The position numbers and the translations under genes are program-made. From contig PUNR01000005.1 in the NCBI GenBank assembly GCA_003551805.1, forward strand, positions 1 to 7,586: a stretch of 7,586 bases of DNA, written 5' to 3'. Below are positions 1 to 5,480 of the stretch, piece after piece (the first letter of the stretch is position 1; the number at the start of each line of letters is the position of its first letter). Below the pieces are notes generated by a model, which saw nothing but the letters and a program-made list of their open reading frames with translations, searched no databases and was not told the DNA's origin. Source of the stretch: Loktanella sp. Lineage in GTDB: Bacteria > Pseudomonadota > Alphaproteobacteria > Rhodobacterales > Rhodobacteraceae.

Positions 1-1214
1 CCAGTGGCTGCCGTCACAATCTTCACGTCGGGGTAAGGAAAGGTAATCCCGATCGAGCCGACCCTCTTTTCACCAGACGGCGGGTTGATCGAGACAAGAC
101 ATGTCGCCTCGGTAAGCCCATAACCTTCGCAGATGGTCACGCCAGCGGCCGCCTCGAAACGCTTGTACAGCTCAAGCGGCAACGGCGCAGACCCGCAGAA
201 CGCCAGTTTCAGACTGGAAATATCGGCATCAACCTTACGCTGCATCAGGGCAGACATCGCTGTCGGCACGGTGATCATAAATGTGACTTTGTGTTTTTCG
301 ATAAGCTTCCAGAAATTATCGAAAACACCCTCGCCCCGGTAGCCTTGCGGCGTGGGGAACACGACCTGCGCACCCGACCCCAACGACGCACCCAGCGATA
401 CGATCGTTGCAAAGACGTGGAACAGCGGCAGCGGACATATCTGGACATCTTGTTCGGTGAACAGCAGTCGTGCGCCCAGCCAGGCGTTATACACGATTCC
501 CGAATAGCGGTGCTGCACGACTTTGGGCATTCCGGTTGTTCCACCTGTGTGAAAATAGGCTGCCACACGGTCTTCGGCACTGTCGGGAAAGGCCAATGTC
601 GTGGACCTTTTGTTCATTTCAGAATTAAAATCAAGCACCTGCGCCTTGTGCGCAACCGGGTTTTTGGGCCGGATCAATGGCACGATCAATCTTTTGAGGC
701 CCGTCAGGTAGCGGTGCAAATCAACCTCGAGCACGGTCGTCACATTGGGGGCAAGGCGCACGGCCTCGGCAGTTTTCTGTGCGACGTCGGTTTTGGGAAA
801 GGCACGCAATGTCACCACGACCTTGGCTTTGGTTTCCCGCAGGATTGCGCCGATTTGTTCAGCATCAAGAAGCGGATTGATCGGGTTTACGATCCCTGCC
901 ACCTGACCGCCGAGATAAGTCAGAATGGTTTCCGTCGCGTTGGGCAGCACGAAAGCAACAACATCTTTTTCACCAATGCCCAAATCGCGAAACAGATTGG
1001 CCGCTTGCGCCGTCTTGCCTTGCAATTCCGCCCAAGTGAGCGTTTCACAAAAGGCGTTCGGATCCGACAAAAGGCTGAAACTGACCGCTTTTCGCCCGCC
1101 ATGGGCCGCCGCCGTTTGCGACAAAAGCGCAAAGGTTGTTTTGGGCATATCGCGCGCCGCCCACGGCATTTCATTTTCGATCATGTTGCGATCAGCGATT
1201 GTTGCATAGCTCAT
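1..1214 (-). CDS. Acyl-CoA synthetase, AMP-forming (partial, C-terminus beyond left edge)
   Basis: This is a class I adenylate-forming ligase, expected to activate a carboxylic (probably fatty) acid with ATP to an acyl-AMP and transfer it to CoA in the cytoplasm. The reading frame stays open from the ATG at 1214 to the left edge, giving 404 residues. The phosphate-binding motif HTGGTTGMPK lies at residues 222-231 and the adenine-binding motif EGYGLTE at 363-369. Both are canonical for the ANL superfamily. The small C-terminal domain with the catalytic lysine is off the window, so I cannot judge whether the gene is intact. The start begins MSYATIADRN and is supported by GGAGGAA at 1222-1228, seven bases upstream. 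It follows the ABC exporter on the same strand after a 111-bp gap with no convincing terminator, so read-through is possible. I cannot tell the substrate; a propionate, methylmercaptopropionate or aromatic acid ligase remains possible, and I give no symbol. Confidence 0.9.
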   Translation of the reverse strand, partial: MSYATIADRNMIENEMPWAARDMPKTTFALLSQTAAAHGGRKAVSFSLLSDPNAFCETLTWAELQGKTAQAANLFRDLGIGEKDVVAFVLPNATETILTYLGGQVAGIVNPINPLLDAEQIGAILRETKAKVVVTLRAFPKTDVAQKTAEAVRLAPNVTTVLEVDLHRYLTGLKRLIVPLIRPKNPVAHKAQVLDFNSEMNKRSTTLAFPDSAEDRVAAYFHTGGTTGMPKVVQHRYSGIVYNAWLGARLLFTEQDVQICPLPLFHVFATIVSLGASLGSGAQVVFPTPQGYRGEGVFDNFWKLIEKHKVTFMITVPTAMSALMQRKVDADISSLKLAFCGSAPLPLELYKRFEAAAGVTICEGYGLTEATCLVSINPPSGEKRVGSIGITFPYPDVKIVTAAT

Positions 1215-1325
1215 GCTGGATTTCCTCCCCGTAAATTCCGTCTGGCGCAGCAAGGCGCCGTCCTCTTGGGTCAGAGGGTGGCTAATGTCGCGATCACCTG
1301 CAAGCATGACGCTGCGAGAATAGGC
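1215..1325. other. Short intergenic gap between ABC exporter and acyl-CoA synthetase
   Basis: These 111 bases lie between the TAG stop of the exporter and the ATG of the synthetase. Apart from the Shine-Dalgarno site I see only two weak 5-bp dyads read on the minus strand, CCTCT-GACCCA-AGAGG and GGCGC-CTTGCT-GCGCC. Neither is followed by a T run, so I do not call a terminator. I see no clear -35/-10 pair either. Co-transcription of the two genes is therefore possible but not shown. Confidence 0.4.
1222..1228 (-). promoter_or_regulatory. Ribosome binding site of the acyl-CoA synthetase
   Basis: On the minus strand the sequence reads GGAGGAA, a near-perfect Shine-Dalgarno core, seven bases before the ATG at 1214. 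It fixes the start of the acyl-CoA synthetase. Confidence 0.75.
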
Positions 1326-3116
1326 CTATTCAGCGGCAACGCCTTCGGTAAATTGCAGCCGCGCCAACCTTGCATAAAGCCCGCCCTGCGCAACCAGCGC
1401 GTCATGTGTGCCTTGCGCCACAATGCGGCCCGCATCGAAAACCACGATCCGGTCGGCTTTTTTGACCGTCGCCAGCCGGTGCGCGACAATCAATGTGGTG
1501 CGCGATTTCGCCAGATCCTCGACCGCGCGCTGCACCGCATATTCGCTCTCGGCGTCAAGCGCGCTTGTCGCCTCGTCCAGCAGCAGGACCGGCGCATCGC
1601 GCAGAATTGCGCGTGCGATGGCGATCCGCTGTTTTTGCCCACCCGACAGCATGACACCGCGTTCACCCACATAACTGTTGTAACCATCGGGCAACGCCAC
1701 AAGAAAATCATGCGCAGCGGCAGCTTTGGCAGCGCTTTCAACCTCCGCATCGGTCGCATTGGGCCTGCCAAAGCGGATGTTTTCCCGCGCAGTATCGGCA
1801 AAGATCACCGGATCTTGCGGCACCAATGCGATATGTTTTCGGAATTCGGCACGGTTCAGATCGCGCAGGTCAATGCCGTCGAGTCTGACAGCACCTTCCT
1901 GCGGGTCATAGAACCGCTGCACAAGCTGGATGATCGTGCTTTTGCCTGCACCGGACGGCCCGACCAACGCAATCGTTTCACCCGGCGCGATCTGCAGGTC
2001 AATGCCGTCCAAGGCCGAAATCAGCGGCCGCGACGGATAGTGAAAGCGCAGGTTTTCAAAGCTCAGCGCTCCGCGCACGGGCTGCGGCAAGGATTGCGCG
2101 GGCACCGGATCGGTGACGCTGTCCTCGACCGTCAGCAATTCAACCAGACGTTCGGTCGCGCCTGCCGCGCGCTGCAATTCACCCCAAACCTCGGACAGGG
2201 CGGCAACGGCGCCACCCACCATGATCGTGTAGATCATGAATTGCACCAGACCACCTTCAGTGATCTCGCCTGCGACCACATCGCGCGATCCCATCTGCAG
2301 GAACAATACGATGGCGGCGAATACCATAAAAATTACGATCGCCGTCAAAAAGGCGCGCGTCAGGATACGCCGTCGGGCCGACAGATAGCTTTGTTCTGTC
2401 ACTTCATCGAATTTGGCACGGCTCAATTCCTCATGGGTAAAGGCTTGCACAGTCTGGGCCGAGGTCAGCAGTTCCGACGCATCACCGCTTGATTCCGCGA
2501 TCAGGTCCTGATTTTCCCGCGACAGGTTGCGCACCCGTCGCCCCAGAAACAGGATCGGAAACAGCACGACGGGGATTGGCCACAACACCATAATGCTCAT
2601 CTTGACCGATGTCAGCAGCATCAGGATCACGCCACCGATAAAGATCAGGATGTTGCGCAAGGCAATCGATGCCGAACTGCCGATCACCGACAGGATTAAC
2701 GTGGTGTCGGTGGTGATCCGGCTCAGCACCTCACCAGTCATGATGCGTTCGTAAAACGCGGGGCTCATGCTGATCATGCGGTTGAACACAGCCTTGCGGA
2801 TATCGGCAACCACGCGTTCGCCCAACCGTGTCACCAGATAATACCGCAGTGCTGTGCCGAACCCCAAAAGCACGGCAAAAACCAGCATTGCGCCGAAATA
2901 TTGCTGCACCTCTGGCCCGCCAAGCCCGAAATTATCCACCACCAGCCGTGCGACCAAAGGCAGGGTCAAGGCGACCATTGCCGTAAATACCAAGGCAAAG
3001 CCAGCGCCGATCAGGTTCCAGCGATAAGGGGCAATAAAAGGCCACAATGCGCGCAACGCGCCGACCTTTTTGCTCGCGGGCCGATCTTCGGATTTGCTGT
3101 GCGACGTGTCGGCCAT
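1326..3116 (-). CDS. ABC exporter half-transporter (fused transmembrane and ATPase domains, MsbA/MdlB-like)
   Basis: This 596-residue protein is an inner-membrane ABC exporter half-transporter that should act as a dimer to expel a lipid, drug or other hydrophobic compound using ATP. An N-terminal membrane domain with about six hydrophobic helices spans roughly residues 30-310. The ATPase domain follows, with Walker A GPSGAGKST at 386-394, Q-loop Gln434 (LVPQD), signature LSGGQ at 490-494, Walker B VLLLDEA at 510-516 with catalytic Glu515, D-loop SALD at 518-521 and switch His546 (VAHRLAT). All key residues are present and the length is normal for the family. The frame stays open upstream to 3293, but that extension reads through the tRNA gene. 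The ATG at 3116 is chosen because AAAGGAAG lies just before it. The substrate cannot be read from the sequence, and the neighbours (tRNA, acyl-CoA synthetase) do not identify it. Confidence 0.95.
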   Translation of the reverse strand: MADTSHSKSEDRPASKKVGALRALWPFIAPYRWNLIGAGFALVFTAMVALTLPLVARLVVDNFGLGGPEVQQYFGAMLVFAVLLGFGTALRYYLVTRLGERVVADIRKAVFNRMISMSPAFYERIMTGEVLSRITTDTTLILSVIGSSASIALRNILIFIGGVILMLLTSVKMSIMVLWPIPVVLFPILFLGRRVRNLSRENQDLIAESSGDASELLTSAQTVQAFTHEELSRAKFDEVTEQSYLSARRRILTRAFLTAIVIFMVFAAIVLFLQMGSRDVVAGEITEGGLVQFMIYTIMVGGAVAALSEVWGELQRAAGATERLVELLTVEDSVTDPVPAQSLPQPVRGALSFENLRFHYPSRPLISALDGIDLQIAPGETIALVGPSGAGKSTIIQLVQRFYDPQEGAVRLDGIDLRDLNRAEFRKHIALVPQDPVIFADTARENIRFGRPNATDAEVESAAKAAAAHDFLVALPDGYNSYVGERGVMLSGGQKQRIAIARAILRDAPVLLLDEATSALDAESEYAVQRAVEDLAKSRTTLIVAHRLATVKKADRIVVFDAGRIVAQGTHDALVAQGGLYARLARLQFTEGVAAE

Positions 3117-3120
3117 TGGG

Positions 3121-3128
3121 CTTCCTTT
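3121..3128 (-). promoter_or_regulatory. Ribosome binding site that decides the ABC exporter start
   Basis: The minus strand reads AAAGGAAG, four bases before the ATG at 3116. It supports this start over the in-frame ATG at 3146, which lacks such a site, and over the long extension through the tRNA gene. Confidence 0.7.
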
Positions 3129-3141
3129 CGTGTCAGCAACC

Positions 3142-3170
3142 GACATAAAACCGGAATGCGCCCTGCACAA
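3142..3170 (-). promoter_or_regulatory. Possible sigma-70-type promoter of the ABC exporter
   Basis: On the minus strand TTGTGC (3165-3170) and TATGTC (3142-3147) are separated by 17 bases. They lie between the tRNA 3' end and the exporter start and would give a short leader. Each hexamer matches the consensus only partly, so this is a weak call. The alternative is read-through from the tRNA promoter. Confidence 0.25.
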
Positions 3171-3211
3171 GCCAAAGCCAACCGCGACATGATGACTGAT
3201 TTTCGTGGTGT

Positions 3212-3285
3212 TGGAGCGGGCGGCGGGAATCGAACCCGCGTCTCTTGCTTGGAAGGCAAGGGTCTTACCATTACACAACGCCCGC
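3212..3285 (-). tRNA. tRNA-Gly, anticodon UCC
   Basis: The 74-nt minus-strand sequence folds as a complete cloverleaf and includes the 3' CCA in the gene. The acceptor stem GCGGGCG/CGCCCGC has seven Watson-Crick pairs. The anticodon arm is CTTGC-CTTCCAA-GCAAG with TCC in the loop, reading GGA and GGG glycine codons. The T arm is GCGGG-TTCGATT-CCCGC. The discriminator base is U, usual for bacterial tRNA-Gly. The D stem GTGT/AGAC contains a G-G opposition at 12-23 and is otherwise paired. A promoter lies just upstream. No terminator hairpin follows before the ABC exporter. Confidence 0.97.
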
Positions 3286-3294
3286 GCTGTCACC

Positions 3295-3323
3295 CGATTA
3301 AGTCACCGCGCCCGCCCCGTCAA
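3295..3323 (-). promoter_or_regulatory. Promoter of the tRNA-Gly gene
   Basis: On the minus strand TTGACG (3318-3323) and TAATCG (3295-3300) are spaced by exactly 17 bases. The -10 hexamer ends ten bases before the first tRNA base, so transcription would begin within a few bases of the mature 5' end. The stretch after the -10 is GC-rich (GGGTGACAGC), the kind of discriminator often seen at stable-RNA promoters under stringent control. The last point is inference. Confidence 0.55.
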
Positions 3324-3330
3324 GCAAGCC

Positions 3331-3367
3331 GCCTCATCGTCCGAGCAGAAATATCCCCGCCGGAGGC
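3331..3367 (-). repeat. Candidate Rhodobacteraceae intergenic repeat (CCTCCGGCGGGGATATTT type)
   Basis: On the minus strand the element begins GCCTCCGGCGGGGATATTT and ends, after about ten bases, in GACGATGAGG. I recall closely similar strings (CCTCCGGCGGG, then A/T-rich ATATTT or GTATTT, then a purine-rich GATGAAG-like end) as very common after genes in Rhodobacter and Roseobacter genomes. Only one copy is in this window, so repetition cannot be shown here. It lies downstream of the 5'-nucleotidase stop and upstream of the tRNA promoter. It does not form a good hairpin by itself. Confidence 0.4.
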
Positions 3368-3382
3368 TTAAAAGTTCTTAAG
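3367..3382. repeat. Small A/T-rich inverted repeat
   Basis: The sequence CTTAA-AAGTTC-TTAAG is a 5-bp dyad with a 6-base centre, standing between the 5'-nucleotidase terminator and the GC-rich element. It may be a protein site, a secondary processing structure or chance. Confidence 0.3.
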
Positions 3383-3412
3383 AAAACGCGCCACAGTCAC
3401 CTGCGGCGCGTT
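3381..3412 (-). terminator. Intrinsic terminator of the 5'-nucleotidase gene
   Basis: On the minus strand AACGCGCC (3405-3412) pairs perfectly with GGCGCGTT (3385-3392) across a 12-base loop, and the second arm runs into a TTTTCTT tract. It starts 21 bases after the TAA stop of the 5'-nucleotidase. The opposite strand has no T run, so it should act only on the minus strand. It separates the nucleotidase from the tRNA promoter. Confidence 0.75.
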
Positions 3413-3433
3413 CCGGGTCAGCCAAAGACTGAT

Positions 3434-4996
3434 TTACTGCATGGTGATACGGCCATCGGTGTAGGGCACAAAATCGCCCTGGTCCGCGATATATTCCGCC
3501 AGCACATCGGCCAGATCGGGGCCGAAATCATAGGCATTCGCCGCATCTTCGAACATGGCATAACCGTCACCACCATTACGGACGTAATTGTTGGACACCA
3601 CACCATAGGTCGCCTCGGGGTCAAGTGGCGCATCGCCGACCATCACATCCGAAATCCGCTCGCCCGCTGGGGCCGACCCATCGACGGTAAAGCTGATCCC
3701 TGCGACTTGCGGGAAACGGCCTGCACCTTCCTCGATGCCGCCGACACCGTTTTCAAGGGCTGCCAGCATCGCCGCGCCCGTCACCTCGAACGTAGAAAGC
3801 GTGTTCTGGAACGGCAGCACGGTCAGCACATCGCCCATCGTGACCTCGCCCGCCGCGATGGATGCGCGGATACCGCCACCATTCTGGATCGCGATCTGGA
3901 TACCCTGATCTGCCACACGGTCCAGCATCGCATCGGCGATCAGCGTGCCCATGGAACATTCCATCGCGCGGCAGACAGTGCGGTCGCCTTCGATCGCCTC
4001 GGTGGTGGAGCCGACGACAAGGGTCTTCATCTCTTCAATCGGCCCGGCCAGTTCCGCGATCCGCGCGACGGCGGCTTCATCTTCGGCGACGCTGGCATCC
4101 AGCAGGATGGTGTCGCCGGTGGCGGATGTCACGTTGCCTTCGTCATCAAACACCAGCGTCAGATGGCCGATGTATTTGGAATAGGCATAGGCCTGCACCA
4201 CAGGCACATCCCCGACCATTGTCGGATAGGCCATTGCACCTTCTTCCGTATTCGACATGAGCGTATGGGAATGGCCGCCGACGATTGCATCAATGCCAGC
4301 CACCTCTTCTGCAATTTCAAGGTCTTTGTTGATCCCGACATGGGTCAGCGCAATGATCTTGGTGATACCTTCATCCTGCAATGTGGCGACATCGGCAGAG
4401 AGGCTTTCGATCTCTTGGGTGAAAATCACCGCATCCGAAGGGCTGGATGTTTCAGTCGTGTCAAAGGCCAATGCGCCGATGATCCCGATCCGTTCGCCAC
4501 CGACCTCAAGCACAATATGATTTTCCACCATGCCGGCCAGAATGTTGGAACTGGACACATCGATATTGCCCGCGATCACTGGGAAATCGACCAATTCGAT
4601 CAGTTTCAGCAGACCTTCATCGCCATCATCAAATTCATGGTTGCCCACAACCATCGCATCATAGCCGATAACGTTCATGAACTCGGCTTCGACATCGCCT
4701 TTATAGGTCGTGTACATCAGGCTGCCCTGATATTGGTCGCCCGCATCCAATACGATGACATTCTCGCCAGCCAATTCTTCGCGCAGCGCGTTGATCTGGG
4801 TAATCACACGGGCCACGCCGCCGAAACATTCGCCCGCGGCATTCGCCTCGGCGCCACAGGTCGAATCACTCGCCGTGATCGGTTCGATCCGGCTGTGCAG
4901 GTCGTTAGTGTGGATGATGTGCAGCGTGTATTCTGCGGAAGCAGTCCCCGCCATCAGCGCCAATGCGCAGCTTGTCGTCAAAAGTCGCAGGTTCAT
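3434..4996 (-). CDS. Secreted 5'-nucleotidase / metallophosphoesterase (UshA-like)
   Basis: This 520-residue protein is a periplasmic or exported nucleotide hydrolase that should release nucleosides and phosphate from nucleotides. Residues 1-21 are a Sec signal peptide with a cleavage site after ASA. The metal-binding metallophosphatase domain shows TNDLHS (Asp32, His34), DAGDQ (Asp84), GNHE (Asn119, His120), THVG (His219) and GGHSH (His242, His244). The 5'-nucleotidase C-terminal domain shows QNGGGIR at 371-377, VLPFQNTL at 393-400 and a substrate-binding NNYVRNGGDGY at 469-479. All expected motifs are present and the length is normal. Cys47/Cys57 and Cys342/Cys346 could form disulphides after export. 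The mature protein is rich in Asp and Glu, as in many marine secreted enzymes. The ATG at 4996 has AAGGA seven bases upstream. Whether it prefers monophosphates, UDP-sugars or cyclic nucleotides cannot be read from the sequence. Confidence 0.95.
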   Translation of the reverse strand: MNLRLLTTSCALALMAGTASAEYTLHIIHTNDLHSRIEPITASDSTCGAEANAAGECFGGVARVITQINALREELAGENVIVLDAGDQYQGSLMYTTYKGDVEAEFMNVIGYDAMVVGNHEFDDGDEGLLKLIELVDFPVIAGNIDVSSSNILAGMVENHIVLEVGGERIGIIGALAFDTTETSSPSDAVIFTQEIESLSADVATLQDEGITKIIALTHVGINKDLEIAEEVAGIDAIVGGHSHTLMSNTEEGAMAYPTMVGDVPVVQAYAYSKYIGHLTLVFDDEGNVTSATGDTILLDASVAEDEAAVARIAELAGPIEEMKTLVVGSTTEAIEGDRTVCRAMECSMGTLIADAMLDRVADQGIQIAIQNGGGIRASIAAGEVTMGDVLTVLPFQNTLSTFEVTGAAMLAALENGVGGIEEGAGRFPQVAGISFTVDGSAPAGERISDVMVGDAPLDPEATYGVVSNNYVRNGGDGYAMFEDAANAYDFGPDLADVLAEYIADQGDFVPYTDGRITMQ

Positions 4997-5003
4997 GGGG
5001 TAA

Positions 5004-5008
5004 TCCTT
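5004..5008 (-). promoter_or_regulatory. Ribosome binding site of the 5'-nucleotidase
   Basis: AAGGA on the minus strand stands seven bases before the ATG at 4996, and the protein from that ATG begins directly with a signal peptide. Both support this start. Confidence 0.65.
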
Positions 5009-5024
5009 CTGGTTGCATATCGAA

Positions 5025-5054
5025 ATCTTGGCTTTGCTGACCTGCCAGAGTCAA
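5025..5054 (-). promoter_or_regulatory. Possible promoter of the 5'-nucleotidase
   Basis: On the minus strand TTGACT (5049-5054) and CAAGAT (5025-5030) are separated by 18 bases, giving a leader of about 20 bases before the ATG. The -35 is good and the -10 poor, so an activator may be needed or the call may be wrong. I looked for a Pho box and did not find a convincing one. Confidence 0.3.
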
Positions 5055-5107
5055 ACACCAACGCCCCGCTTGCGCGCCTTGTCGCCACGTCACCTGCCCT
5101 GCGGCAA

Positions 5108-5113
5108 TATACT
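5108..5113 (+). promoter_or_regulatory. Possible -10 element for the DUF952-pyrD unit
   Basis: TATACT matches the -10 consensus in five of six positions. No good -35 lies 16-18 bases upstream. Initiation would fall near 5120, only a few bases before an in-frame ATG at 5124 and about 28 bases before the preferred ATG at 5148. It is the best promoter candidate for this pair of genes. Confidence 0.3.
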
Positions 5114-5134
5114 TGACCATTTTATGCGCAACCT

Positions 5135-5151
5135 GCATGACAAATTCATGC
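5135..5151. promoter_or_regulatory. Dyad symmetry over the DUF952 start codon
   Basis: GCATGA (5135-5140) and TCATGC (5146-5151) form a perfect 6-bp inverted repeat with centre CAAAT. The ATG of the DUF952 gene (5148-5150) lies in the right arm. As RNA it could hide the start codon in a hairpin; as DNA it could be an operator. Chance cannot be excluded for an element this short. Confidence 0.35.
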
Positions 5152-5480
5152 TGATTTACAAAATATTCCGGGCCGGAGAATGGGCCGAGTTGCAATCCGA
5201 TGGCCGCACCGCAGGTGCGCCGGTCGATGTGGCCGACGGCTATATCCATTTTTCCACCGCAGAGACTGTGGCCGAAACCGCCGCCAAATACTTCACAGGT
5301 GCCATCGGCCTTGTGCTGCTGGCGGTCGAAGCGGACACACTGGACCCGCTGAAGTGGGAACCCGCGCGCGGTGGTGTGCTGTTTCCGCATCTTTACCGCG
5401 ACCTGACGCTGGATGATGTGGTCTGGACACGCGATTTGCCGCTGGTGGATGGCGCACATGTGCTGCCGGACCTGACATGA
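5148..5480 (+). CDS. DUF952 family protein, unknown function, coupled to pyrD
   Basis: The 110-residue product begins MLIYKIFRAGEW, the usual beginning of DUF952 proteins, and carries the family hallmarks DGYIHFSTAE at 30-39 (His34), LLAVEAD at 57-63, KWEP at 69-72 and FPHLY at 79-83 (His81). It has no signal peptide or membrane segment and should be cytoplasmic. The function of the family is not established as far as I know. I recall, without certainty, that it has been compared with the ADP-ribosyltransferase fold. The stop codon overlaps the pyrD start as ATGA, so the two proteins are probably made together. No Shine-Dalgarno sequence precedes 5148. In-frame ATGs at 5124 and 5013 would add 8 and 45 residues, but the added residues do not resemble the family. 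The ATG at 5124 is a real alternative because a TATACT box ends ten bases before it. Confidence 0.85.
   Translation: MLIYKIFRAGEWAELQSDGRTAGAPVDVADGYIHFSTAETVAETAAKYFTGAIGLVLLAVEADTLDPLKWEPARGGVLFPHLYRDLTLDDVVWTRDLPLVDGAHVLPDLT

Noticed and set aside
291..2492. A 733-codon open frame on the plus strand across the acyl-CoA synthetase, the gap and the ABC exporter
   Set aside because: Its codons are aligned exactly opposite those of both minus-strand genes, so its stops could come only from TTA, CTA or TCA codons, which are rare here. The product is rich in Arg, His and Gln with no domain, and the minus-strand proteins have full sets of motifs.
3212..3285. tRNA-Gly as an attachment site for a mobile element
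   Set aside because: I see no integrase, no direct repeat of the tRNA 3' end and no change in gene character on either side.
3117..3293. N-terminal extension of the ABC exporter
   Set aside because: The frame is open, but it reads through the tRNA-Gly gene. The ATG at 3116 has a good ribosome site and gives a normal exporter N-terminus.
3707..5116. A 469-codon plus-strand open frame opposite the 5'-nucleotidase
   Set aside because: It has the same codon-aligned antisense arrangement and the same cause. The opposite strand has a signal peptide and every nucleotidase motif.
5124..5150. Pho box or similar direct-repeat site upstream of the 5'-nucleotidase
   Set aside because: A TTGTCAT half-site is visible on the minus strand, but the expected second half 11 bases away (GTTGCGC) matches poorly, and it is about 130 bases from the nucleotidase start.
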